A program made the translations under genes and the position numbers. The notes beneath the pieces are model-generated. The model did no database searches and was not told where the DNA came from. It saw only the letters and a list, made by a program, of their open reading frames with translations. A stretch of 7,770 bases of DNA, from NCBI GenBank assembly GCA_013812485.1, contig JACCTJ010000226.1, positions 1 to 7,770 on the forward strand. Reading direction: 5' to 3'. This document shows positions 1 through 5,184 of the stretch, piece by piece. Source of the DNA: Thermoleophilaceae bacterium (lineage in GTDB: Bacteria; Actinomycetota; Thermoleophilia; Solirubrobacterales; Thermoleophilaceae). The first letter of the stretch is position 1. Each line of letters opens with the position of its first letter.

Positions 1-95
1 CGCCAGGACGCGGTAGCCGGCAGCGATCAGGGGCTTGTAGGTCCGATACCAGTTGAGGTCGGACTGGAAGATCCACCCGTGCAGGAGGAGCACCG
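1..95. repeat. Left copy of a 95-bp exact direct repeat
   Basis: Bases 1-95 match 1813-1907 without a mismatch, in the same orientation (offset 1812). Identity stops abruptly at 96 versus 1908. The left limit cannot be seen because the repeat starts at the window edge. Both copies code in the same minus-strand frame for the HGW region of an alpha/beta hydrolase. Confidence 0.95.
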
Positions 96-180
96 GCGTA
101 CTCGGCTCGAGGGTTCGCTGCTGGGCCACGGTCACGGCGACGCGAGAGCGCCACACCGGAGAGGCCGCACCGCGTGTCAC
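1..180 (-). CDS. Partial alpha/beta-hydrolase-like frame running off the left edge
   Basis: An open minus-strand frame, without stops from a possible GTG at 180 to the window edge, encodes about 60 residues ending in a VLLLHGW oxyanion-hole motif and the following strand. Codons covering bases 1-95 are identical to the inside of the complete hydrolase gene at 1150-2019. Upstream of base 95 the two sequences differ completely at DNA level, yet the residues here (SRVAVTVAQQ...STPVLLLHGW) still look like the first strands of an alpha/beta hydrolase. It may therefore be the 5' end of a paralogue that shares a converted segment, a chimeric fragment, or an assembly junction. The start is uncertain: GTG at 180 leaves only 13 bases to the divergent toxin gene, and later GTG codons are possible. 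The catalytic Ser, Asp and His would lie outside the window. Confidence 0.4.
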   Translation of the reverse strand, partial: MTRGAASPVWRSRVAVTVAQQRTLEPSTPVLLLHGWIFQSDLNWYRTYKPLIAAGYRVLA

Positions 181-193
181 CGTTAGGGCGGCG

Positions 194-568
194 ATGGCAG
201 AAGTCAAGCGCCGGTGGCGCGATTACAGGACGGAGGGTGGGCAGCGCCCGGTCAAGGATTTCCTGATGGGCGTACCCGACGACCAGCGCGCAGCCATCCT
301 CGACGCGATGGCGCTCGTGCGCGAGAAGGGCCAGCGCGAGGGCGGTGCGCGGAAGCTTCGAGGACGCATCTGGGAGGTCCGCGTGGACCAAGGCGAGGTC
401 ATCCATCGCATCACGTTCGCCTCGGTTAGCGGCCGGGGCCGCATCTTGCTCTCCCTCGACGGCTTCGAGAAGAAGACGCAGAAGACGCCAGCCGCGAAGA
501 TCGACCTCGCCACCAAGCGCCTCAAAGACTGGGAGGACCGCGGTAAGAAGGAGAACAAAGGCGAGTAG
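194..568 (+). CDS. higB: HigB/Gp49-family toxin of a type II toxin-antitoxin pair
   Basis: 124-residue protein of the RelE/ParE superfamily, Gp49-like (HigB) branch. These toxins are typically ribosome-dependent mRNA interferases neutralised by the neighbouring antitoxin. Family signatures are in the right order: ARKLRGRIWEVRV at 52-64, HRITF at 71-75, and the hallmark LDGFEKKTQKTPAAKI at 88-103, followed by the last helix (ATKRLKDW, 106-113). Length is normal for the family. The frame stays open to 53, but the family homology starts near the ATG at 194 and the codons before it lie in the duplicated hydrolase segment, so 194 is preferred. Only a weak AGGG-type ribosome site (185-188) precedes it. 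The DNA-binding antitoxin gene follows after 117 bases, an unusually wide gap for a TA operon. The symbol reflects family and gene order, not demonstrated orthology. Confidence 0.85.
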   Translation: MAEVKRRWRDYRTEGGQRPVKDFLMGVPDDQRAAILDAMALVREKGQREGGARKLRGRIWEVRVDQGEVIHRITFASVSGRGRILLSLDGFEKKTQKTPAAKIDLATKRLKDWEDRGKKENKGE

Positions 569-608
569 CCCTCAACAAGGTCGGCTGCGTCGCCAATGAG
601 CCTGGGCG

Positions 609-630
609 TAATATGAGCAGGGTGATATTA
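609..630. promoter_or_regulatory. AT-rich palindrome, candidate antitoxin operator with overlapping -10
   Basis: TAATAT (609-614) and ATATTA (625-630) form a perfect inverted repeat around a 10-base spacer, giving arms one helical turn and a half apart. It is the most AT-rich spot in the left third of the window and lies between toxin and antitoxin genes. TATTAT (626-631) is one base from a TATAAT -10 box, though no good -35 is visible 17 bases upstream. HigA-type antitoxins bind such palindromes through their helix-turn-helix, so an autoregulated internal promoter for the antitoxin gene is inferred. Confidence 0.5.
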
Positions 631-685
631 TGTCTCCTATAGAAGCCTCCGCTCGCGCGGACACCAACCCACCGGAGCGACCACC

Positions 686-1018
686 ATGGCTGAAGAAATG
701 GACTTCCTTGACGAGGTCATCGCGGAGAGCACTGCAGCTAATCCCAACTTTCCCCATCTCATGGCGCAGGCGCACCGCAACCGGGAGCTGCTCTCGACGC
801 TGGCGACCCAGCGCAAGCGGAACAAGGTCTCGCAGACGAAGGTCGCTGCCGCCATGGGCACCTCCCAGTCGGCAGTGTCGGCGCTGGAGAAGACTGCCGC
901 GGACGCGAAGATCTCGACGATCGAGAAGTATGCGGGCGCGCTCGGGTTCGCCGTGCAGTACCACCTCGTGCCTCTCAGCGAGGAGGAGCCCGCCGTGGTC
1001 CTGCACGACCACGCGTAG
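686..1018 (+). CDS. higA: XRE-family helix-turn-helix antitoxin (HigA-like)
   Basis: 110-residue DNA-binding protein and predicted partner of the upstream HigB-like toxin. It should neutralise the toxin and repress the locus. A Cro/C1-type helix-turn-helix is clear at about 49-70 (SQTKVAAAMGTSQSAVSALEKT). It is followed by the usual fourth helix, ISTIEKYAGALGFAV (76-90), and a short acidic tail ending HDHA. The N-terminal 45 residues form an extra helical stretch, plausibly the toxin-binding part. The start is supported by GGAG at 674-677, eight bases before the ATG. Having its own ribosome site and the palindrome at 609-630 upstream suggests expression partly independent of the toxin gene. 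A stand-alone XRE regulator is the alternative, but adjacency to a Gp49-family toxin makes this unlikely. Confidence 0.85.
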   Translation: MAEEMDFLDEVIAESTAANPNFPHLMAQAHRNRELLSTLATQRKRNKVSQTKVAAAMGTSQSAVSALEKTAADAKISTIEKYAGALGFAVQYHLVPLSEEEPAVVLHDHA

Positions 1019-1106
1019 GCGCGTCTCCCGCGCCACCGCCGCTTGACGCGAACTCGGCTCGATGAGGACGGCCGGTCGGCCTTCTCTGCTCGGGCGCGAG
1101 TCGCGC
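1018..1106. terminator. Hairpins between convergent antitoxin and hydrolase genes
   Basis: A 6-bp perfect stem, GGCGCG/CGCGCC with a 5-base loop (1018-1034), overlaps the antitoxin stop codon. A second perfect inverted repeat, GCGCGA-g-TCGCGC, lies at 1094-1106. CGGTCGG (1073-1079) and CCGACCG (1138-1144) are also complementary at longer range. The position between two gene ends suggests termination from both sides. There is no U-tract, so the call is weak. Confidence 0.35.
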
Positions 1107-1149
1107 AGTGCCTCGCAAGTGCTCGGGCATTCTCTCCCCGACCGCCTAC

Positions 1150-2019
1150 CTACGCAGCCGGCAGCCGCACCCCCACACGATCCTCACCCGCCACCGCCCC
1201 GATCGCCTCGAGCAGCGTCTCCGCATACCGCCGTCCCTGCCCCACCACCGCCATGTGATCGCCGTCGAACTCGAACCGCGCCCCGTCGACCCCCGCCGCC
1301 AGCTCGTACTGCTTGCGCACCGCCAGCGTCCGGTCCCGCGTGTTCACCACGACGGCCACCGGCGCCGCGACCGAGCGCAGCCACGGCCGGCTGTCGAAGC
1401 GCCCGAGCTCACGCCCGGCCTCGGCGATGTCGCGCGCGCTGCCGCGTGAGAGCTCGGCGGCCACCCAGGCCGTGGTGGCGTCGTCGGGGAAGCCCTCGCG
1501 GGCAAGGGCCCGGCGCCAGAAGGCGTAGGGGAAGAGGTTGAGCGTGACCCGCACCAGGCCCATCGCGGCGAAGGCCGCGGCCATCCGCGGGTCCTGCCAG
1601 TCGCGGGAGGTCGCGCAGAGGACGAGGCCCGACACCTGAGCGGCGTGATCGCGGCCCATGAGCTGCGCGATCGCGCCGCCCATCGAGTAGCCGACCGCCG
1701 TCACCGGTCCGCAGCCGAGCCGGTCGACCACCGCGGCCGCGTCGGCCGCGCATTCGCTCAGCCGAAACGGCTGCTCGGCGCGCAGGCCGCGACCGTGGCC
1801 GCGGTGGTCGATCGCCAGGACGCGGTAGCCGGCAGCGATCAGGGGCTTGTAGGTCCGATACCAGTTGAGGTCGGACTGGAAGATCCACCCGTGCAGGAGG
1901 AGCACCGCCGGGCCCTCGCCGCCCGAGTCGCGGACGAACAGCTCGCCGCGGCCGGGGACGTGCACGACGTAGCCCGGCGGTAGCGCAACAGGCGGCTCGA
2001 CGACGAAGCGATCCCTCAC
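1150..2019 (-). CDS. Alpha/beta-hydrolase fold protein
   Basis: 289-residue serine hydrolase of the alpha/beta-hydrolase superfamily; substrate unknown. Canonical elements in order: oxyanion-hole HGW (43-45), DHRGHGRG (71-78), nucleophile elbow GYSMGG with Ser112 (110-115), acid Asp229 in NTRDRTLAV, and catalytic His255 in GDHMAV. A helical cap lies between roughly 135 and 205. No signal peptide or membrane segment is seen, so it is probably cytoplasmic. The frame is open further upstream, but that part overlaps the rhodanese gene and has no hydrolase character. GTG at 2019, five bases after the rhodanese stop, is chosen, although no good ribosome site is visible. Translational coupling is likely. 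Codons at 1813-1907 are duplicated exactly at the window start. Esterase, lipase and haloperoxidase-like activities are all possible. Confidence 0.85.
   Translation of the reverse strand: MRDRFVVEPPVALPPGYVVHVPGRGELFVRDSGGEGPAVLLLHGWIFQSDLNWYRTYKPLIAAGYRVLAIDHRGHGRGLRAEQPFRLSECAADAAAVVDRLGCGPVTAVGYSMGGAIAQLMGRDHAAQVSGLVLCATSRDWQDPRMAAAFAAMGLVRVTLNLFPYAFWRRALAREGFPDDATTAWVAAELSRGSARDIAEAGRELGRFDSRPWLRSVAAPVAVVVNTRDRTLAVRKQYELAAGVDGARFEFDGDHMAVVGQGRRYAETLLEAIGAVAGEDRVGVRLPAA
1813..1907. repeat. Right copy of the 95-bp exact direct repeat
   Basis: Identical to bases 1-95. It lies wholly inside the complete hydrolase gene, covering the HGW oxyanion-hole strand and the following residues up to about GYRVLA. 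The intact gene context here suggests this is the original copy. Confidence 0.95.
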
Positions 2020-2024
2020 GCGGG

Positions 2025-2375
2025 TCAGTGCGGGGCCACGTACCCACCGGCCGGTGACAGGGGCAGGCCCGCCTCGACCCACGCCTGGATGCCACCGGTC
2101 ATGTTGTGGGCGTCGTAGCCGGAGGCGCGGAAGGCCTGGGTCGCCATGGCCGAGCGCGCGCCGAGCCGGCACTGGAAGACGACGGGCCGGTCGCGGTCGA
2201 TGGTCTCGGCCTCGGAGGCCAAGCGCTCGAGCACGATGTGCCGCGCGCCGTCGATGCGGCCGGCCTCGTGCTCGTAGGGCTCGCGCACGTCGATCAGCTG
2301 GATCTCGCCGCGCTCCAGGAGCTCGGCGACCCGCTCGGGCGAGAGCTCCGCGGGAGGGTCGTCGAAGACGGACAC
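2025..2375 (-). CDS. Single-domain rhodanese (sulfurtransferase)
   Basis: 116-residue rhodanese-like domain protein, probably a cytoplasmic persulfide or sulfane-sulfur transferase. The active-site loop CRLGARS (69-75) supplies the catalytic Cys69. Other hallmarks are QLIDVREPYEHEAGRI (26-41), DRPVVFQC (62-69) and the closing MTGGIQAWVEAGLPL (92-106). Length is typical for a one-domain (GlpE-like) member. The frame remains open to 2777, but that extension is antisense to the exchanger gene and has a low-complexity, non-rhodanese composition. GTG at 2375 places SVFDDPPAELSPERVAELL directly before the domain, as usual for the family. The ribosome site is weak. It is the first gene of a two-gene operon with the hydrolase and is divergent from the exchanger, sharing the 2376-2448 upstream region. 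The physiological sulfur donor and acceptor cannot be read from sequence. Confidence 0.9.
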   Translation of the reverse strand: MSVFDDPPAELSPERVAELLERGEIQLIDVREPYEHEAGRIDGARHIVLERLASEAETIDRDRPVVFQCRLGARSAMATQAFRASGYDAHNMTGGIQAWVEAGLPLSPAGGYVAPH

Positions 2376-2395
2376 ACCAGTCAGGCTATCTGCGC

Positions 2396-2452
2396 ATGAG
2401 CCGCGAACACGACATGCTTGAGTACCTCTCCGCGGGCTTGACGCGGCCGTGA
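2396..2452 (+). CDS. Candidate 18-residue leader ORF overlapping the exchanger start
   Basis: ATG at 2396 opens an 18-codon frame (MSREHDMLEYLSAGLTRP) whose TGA (2450-2452) overlaps the exchanger GTG (2449-2451) in the sequence GTGA. Four-base stop/start overlaps of this kind are a standard sign of translational coupling. The exchanger start has no recognisable ribosome site of its own, so delivery of ribosomes by this leader would explain how it is translated. The leader also lacks a strong ribosome site, and a frame this short can occur by chance. A second in-frame ATG lies at 2414. Confidence 0.35.
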   Translation: MSREHDMLEYLSAGLTRP

Positions 2453-3366
2453 GCGTCCTCTTCTCCCTGGTCGCGTTCGCAGGCGGCGCCTGGCTGCTCG
2501 TCGAGTCAGTCGAGGGGCTCGTCAAGGCGCTGACCGGATGGGCGGCCGCCGCCGGGCTCTCGGGGCTCGCGCTGTCGGCGCTCGTCCTCGGCTTCGACGT
2601 CGAGTCGACCGGGGCCGGGGTCGCCGCCACGCTCGACGGTCTGGCCGGCACCGCGCTCGGGACCTCGGTCGGGGCGGCCGTGTTCCTCGTGACCATCGGC
2701 GTGGGTCTCGCCGCGGTCGTCGCGCCGTTCTCGGTTCGCACTCCCCGCCCGATGCTGGTCGCCGCGGCGCTCGCCACCGTCCTGCCCGTCGCTCTGCTCG
2801 CCGACGGGACCGTCTCGCGGGCCGACGGCGCCGTGCTGGTCGTCGCCTACGTACCGCTCGTCGCCGTGCTGGCCCTGAGCGCGCGGCGGGCGGGGCAGGC
2901 CCCTGAGCCCGACGGGGTGCGACCGCGCCGCCCCTGGCTGCGGTTGCTCCTCGGCCTCGCCGGACTCGTCGTCGGCGCCGAGGTGCTGGTCTTCGGCACG
3001 CGGGGGATCGTCGACAGCCTCGGGGTCTCGGAGACCGTCTTCGGCCTGCTCGTGGTCGCGGCCGCCGTCTCCTTCGACGAGGTGGTGCTCGAGATGCTGC
3101 CGGCCCATCGCGGGCACCCGGAGATCAGCGTCGGCAACGCCCTCGGAACGCTGCTCTTCCTCCTGACCGGCTCGCTCGGGGTGATCGCGCTCGTGCGACC
3201 GATCGACGTGCCGGCTGCGGTGAGCGGCTTCCACGGCCCCGTTCTGATCCTCGTCGTGGCCATCCTTCTCGGCCTGCTGGCGCGCGGGCAGCTCGGGCGT
3301 GCGGAGGGCGCGGGACTGATGACCGCTTACGGGGCCTACGTCGCCGGCGCGGTGGCGCTGGGGTGA
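2449..3366 (+). CDS. CaCA-family sodium/calcium (cation) exchanger, divergent
   Basis: 305-residue integral membrane protein with about ten hydrophobic segments in two homologous halves. They are separated by a charged loop, ARRAGQAPEPDGVRPRRPW (145-163). This is the architecture and length of prokaryotic Ca2+/cation antiporters. Alpha-repeat 1 is near 37-84, with Glu52 in the GFDVEST stretch. Alpha-repeat 2 is near 196-246, with Glu211 in VSFDEVVLEML and GNALGTLLF at 229-237. Both acidic ion-binding positions are kept. The usual G(T/S)S.PE and GN..GSN motifs are degenerate (GFDVE; GTSVGAAVF; GTLLF), so ion selectivity may differ from classical Na+/Ca2+ exchange. GTG at 2449 is the only reasonable start because an in-frame stop lies at 2419. 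It overlaps the stop of a small upstream frame. It is transcribed away from the rhodanese operon, and a hairpin follows 48 bases after its stop. Confidence 0.75.
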   Translation: MSVLFSLVAFAGGAWLLVESVEGLVKALTGWAAAAGLSGLALSALVLGFDVESTGAGVAATLDGLAGTALGTSVGAAVFLVTIGVGLAAVVAPFSVRTPRPMLVAAALATVLPVALLADGTVSRADGAVLVVAYVPLVAVLALSARRAGQAPEPDGVRPRRPWLRLLLGLAGLVVGAEVLVFGTRGIVDSLGVSETVFGLLVVAAAVSFDEVVLEMLPAHRGHPEISVGNALGTLLFLLTGSLGVIALVRPIDVPAAVSGFHGPVLILVVAILLGLLARGQLGRAEGAGLMTAYGAYVAGAVALG

Positions 3367-3414
3367 GCCTCGCACGGGGGTGAACATCGACGCCAAGCGA
3401 GTACGGCCCCATTC

Positions 3415-3447
3415 CCGGTGACCGAACTGCAACAGCTCGGTCACCGG
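3415..3447. terminator. Strong hairpin after the exchanger gene
   Basis: An 11-bp perfect stem, CCGGTGACCGA (3415-3425) with TCGGTCACCGG (3437-3447), continues past one A/C mismatch into CTG/CAG with a CAA loop. It lies 48 bases after the exchanger stop and is a likely terminator for it, although no U-tract follows. Its right arm overlaps the first unit of the candidate PHO box, so it could instead be, or also be, part of a regulator-binding site for the next gene. Confidence 0.55.
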
Positions 3448-3460
3448 CTGGTCACAGGCA
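3439..3460 (+). promoter_or_regulatory. Candidate PHO box (PhoP site) upstream of the phytase-like gene
   Basis: GGTCACCGGCT (3439-3449) is followed immediately by GGTCACAGGCA (3450-3460). These are two direct repeats exactly 11 bases apart that agree at 9 of 11 positions. The known Streptomyces PHO box consists of 11-base direct-repeat units beginning G(G/T)TCA(C/T)(C/T), which fits apart from one base in the second unit. It ends 86 bases before the ATG of a secreted phosphoesterase-like gene. PhoP control under phosphate limitation is inferred. A clear -10 element was not found. Confidence 0.5.
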
Positions 3461-3535
3461 GGCGGCCTCGCGCTGCTCTCGTACGACTCGCCCTCGCGCC
3501 AGGCGCGGGAGGCCCGGAGAACGTCTACGCCGTCC

Positions 3536-3542
3536 GAGGAGG
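3536..3542 (+). promoter_or_regulatory. Ribosome binding site fixing the phytase-like start
   Basis: GAGGAGG ends four bases before the ATG at 3547 and is one of the best Shine-Dalgarno sequences in the window. Together with the signal peptide that begins at this ATG, it rules out the 43-codon upstream extension of the frame. Confidence 0.8.
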
Positions 3543-3546
3543 TCGC

Positions 3547-4791
3547 ATGCCCGCCCGCCGACGCCAGCCCGCGCTTCTTGCCGTGCTCGCCGCCCTGACA
3601 GCTCTCGGTGCCGGCTCGGTCGCGGCCGATGCCGCCCCCCGCGACGACACCCTCGAAGGCCGCGCGATCCTGCCGGTGGAGCAGCGCGGCCAGGGGTCGT
3701 CCCCCGCGCCCGCTCCGTTCCCCAAGCAGCCGGTCGGAGGCTTCTCGGCCCTGCTCGACGCCGGTCGCGGCACCTTCTGGGCGATGCCCGATAACGGGTA
3801 CGGCTCGAAGGCGAACTCCGCCGACTTCCTCCTGCGCGTCTACCGCGTCCGCGTCACCTACGAGCGCGCGCGGCGCGGCCCCGAGGACGGGCGGGTGGAC
3901 GTGCTCGACTTCGTCCAGCTCCGCGACCCCGACGACCGGATTCCCTTCCCGATCGTCACCGAGGGCTCGCGTGAGCGGCTCCTCACCGGCTCCGACTTCG
4001 ACCCCGAGTCGATGCGGATCGCCCGCGACGGGACCTTCTACTTCGGCGACGAGTTCGGGCCCTTCCTCCTGCACACCGACCGCACCGGCAAGGTCCTCGA
4101 GGCCCCGATCGCGACGCCCGGAGTGCGCGCCCCCGAGAACGAGTCCTCGGAGCCTCCGGCGCCGGTGAATCTCCGCTCGAGCTCCGGGTTCGAGGGCATG
4201 GCGATCTCGACCGACAAGCGCTTCCTCTATCCGAGTCTCGAGCGGGCTACCAACGAGGAGCCCGACAAGACCCGCCATCCCATCTTCCAGTTCGACCTCC
4301 GCCGTGGCCGCTACACCGGCCGGCGCTTCATCTACCGCGCCGACGCGCCTGTGCCTCCGGAGCAGGAGCACGTGGTCGGCGACATGACCGCCCTCGACAA
4401 TCATCGCCTGCTCGTGATCGAGCGCGACTTCCTCCAGGGCGCCGCCGCGCGCTTCGAGAAGGTCTTCCTCGTCGACCTGCGCCGGACCGACGCGACCGGC
4501 GCCCTCGTCAAGCGCGAGGTCCTCGACCTGCTCGACATCCGCGACCCGGCGCTCATCTCACTTCCGGGTCGGCCAGGCGACTTCGGCCTCGGCGATCCGT
4601 TCAAGTTCCCCTACATCACCACCGAGAGCGTCCTCCCGGTGGGCGGTAACCGCCTTGCCATCGTCAACGACAACAACTTTGGCTCGGTCGGCGGTCGCCA
4701 CCCCAGCCTGCCCGACTACACCGACTTCATCGAGGTGGGTGTGCCCGACCTGCGCGGTGGCACTGATCGGGGCGCCAAGCCCAACAAGTGA
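3547..4791 (+). CDS. Secreted phytase-like esterase (PF13449-type beta-propeller)
   Basis: 414-residue exported protein of the family described as esterase-like activity of phytase. It is expected to hydrolyse phosphoester (or carboxylester) substrates outside the membrane. A Sec signal peptide is clear: MPARRR, then a hydrophobic core at about 9-22, with probable cleavage after AADA (26-29). Family landmarks are GGFSALLDAGRGTFWAMPDNGYG (64-86), SDFDPESMRIARDGTFYFGDEFGPFLL (149-175), SSSGFEGMAIS (211-221), GDMTALDNHRLLVIERD (278-294) and AIVNDNNFG (371-379). The acidic and Asn residues in these loops resemble the metal or substrate sites of propeller phytases. The start is set by the strong ribosome site at 3536-3542. 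A candidate PHO box lies upstream, and a secreted phosphodiesterase gene follows on the same strand, which favours a phosphate-scavenging role. The exact substrate is not determinable here. Confidence 0.8.
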   Translation: MPARRRQPALLAVLAALTALGAGSVAADAAPRDDTLEGRAILPVEQRGQGSSPAPAPFPKQPVGGFSALLDAGRGTFWAMPDNGYGSKANSADFLLRVYRVRVTYERARRGPEDGRVDVLDFVQLRDPDDRIPFPIVTEGSRERLLTGSDFDPESMRIARDGTFYFGDEFGPFLLHTDRTGKVLEAPIATPGVRAPENESSEPPAPVNLRSSSGFEGMAISTDKRFLYPSLERATNEEPDKTRHPIFQFDLRRGRYTGRRFIYRADAPVPPEQEHVVGDMTALDNHRLLVIERDFLQGAAARFEKVFLVDLRRTDATGALVKREVLDLLDIRDPALISLPGRPGDFGLGDPFKFPYITTESVLPVGGNRLAIVNDNNFGSVGGRHPSLPDYTDFIEVGVPDLRGGTDRGAKPNK

Positions 4792-4795
4792 CGAG

Positions 4796-4814
4796 CGCGG
4801 GCGACGGGCCCGCG
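4796..4814 (+). terminator. GC hairpin just after the phytase-like stop
   Basis: CGCGGGC (4796-4802) pairs with GCCCGCG (4808-4814) around the loop GACGG, a 7-bp all-GC stem starting five bases after the stop codon. No U-tract follows. Its position suggests a terminator or a 3'-end stabiliser. Confidence 0.45.
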
Positions 4815-4894
4815 AGCGTGACGATGCTCTCGGCCGCCCCACAGCGGTATCTCGACGTGTTGCCAACGGAGTAACTCGCCGGTGACGAGAGTCG

Positions 4895-4925
4895 GAGGTC
4901 CGGGACGCCAGCGGTCCCGGCCCTC
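4895..4925. terminator. Second hairpin downstream of the phytase-like gene
   Basis: CCGGGAC (4900-4906) and GTCCCGG (4914-4920) pair around a 7-base loop. After one mismatch the stem continues with GAGG/CCTC, giving 11 pairs over 4895-4925. The downstream flank is CTGTCGTGCT, only weakly U-rich. A backup terminator is the simplest reading. Confidence 0.45.
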
Positions 4926-4992
4926 TGTCGTGCTCGGTTCAAGCAGGTCTGTCCGTAGGCCGAAACGCCCTTTGGTCGCGGGGGAACGAAGA

Positions 4993-5020
4993 GAACGGGG
5001 CGCCGCCGGGCGCCCCGTTC
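4993..5020. terminator. Strong bidirectional terminator hairpin
   Basis: GAACGGGGCGCC (4993-5004) pairs perfectly over 12 bp with GGCGCCCCGTTC (5009-5020) around a GCCG loop. The right flank is pyrimidine- and T-rich (CGTTCTTCC) and the left flank is A-rich (GAACGAAGA). This is the most terminator-like hairpin in the window and could work on both strands. It isolates the phosphodiesterase gene from upstream transcription. Confidence 0.75.
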
Positions 5021-5133
5021 CGTTCTTCCGAGCAGCCGCGGCCCAGGGCGGCTCGGGACGCTCCTGACCCAGGGCCCGCCGCTTCTCTCATCTGATGCGC
5101 ATGGGCGCTCGCCGGCCGACGTTCCCGATCGAT

Positions 5134-5155
5134 CTTCACCCGGTGTTCACCTCAG
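5134..5155 (+). promoter_or_regulatory. Candidate PHO box upstream of the phosphodiesterase gene
   Basis: CTTCACCCGGT (5134-5144) and GTTCACCTCAG (5145-5155) place two TTCACC cores exactly 11 bases apart. The second unit has the full GTTCACC core known from Streptomyces PHO boxes. It ends 29 bases before the ATG at 5185, where a PhoP site overlapping the -35 region would sit if transcription began at or near the start codon. Phosphate-limited induction by PhoP is inferred and agrees with the known PhoP control of Streptomyces glpQ genes. Confidence 0.6.
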
Positions 5156-5184
5156 CCGGGGCAAGAGCGTCTTGACTGCGTGCC

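Larger units (their letters stand above)
4792..5184 (+). other. 393-base intergenic region with three hairpins and a PHO box
   Basis: No convincing gene is seen on either strand; short open frames here have no family resemblance and no matching ribosome site. The region holds three successive hairpins (4796-4814, 4895-4925, 4993-5020), then about 110 bases without evident structure, and then an 11-base direct repeat (5134-5155) before the phosphodiesterase start. A small RNA in the 4815-4992 interval is possible but unsupported by anything beyond the flanking hairpins. Confidence 0.6.

Noticed and set aside
53..193. 47-codon N-terminal extension of the toxin gene
   Set aside because: It runs antisense through the duplicated hydrolase segment, has an Arg/Thr-rich unrelated composition, and the Gp49 family homology begins near the ATG at 194.
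2020..2172. 51-residue extension of the hydrolase upstream of GTG 2019
   Set aside because: It overlaps the rhodanese gene in another frame, is Arg/Gly/Pro-rich and has no resemblance to hydrolase N-termini.
2376..2777. Long N-terminal extension of the rhodanese frame
   Set aside because: It is antisense to the exchanger and of low-complexity Ser/Thr/Ala/Pro composition, typical of a GC-rich shadow frame.
3379..3385. GTTCACC on the minus strand as another PHO unit
   Set aside because: No second unit occurs 11 bases away; the nearest similar core is 17 bases off, so it is treated as chance.
3418..3546. 43-codon extension of the phytase-like gene
   Set aside because: It would start inside the hairpin and PHO-box region. 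The strong ribosome site and signal peptide both point to ATG 3547.
2506..4404. 632-codon open frame on the minus strand
   Set aside because: It lies antisense to the exchanger and phytase-like genes and is rich in Arg, Gly, Glu, His and Asp. Long antisense frames are expected opposite high-GC coding regions.
4930..4945. GGTTCAAGC resembling a tRNA T-loop
   Set aside because: No acceptor, D or anticodon stems can be folded around it.
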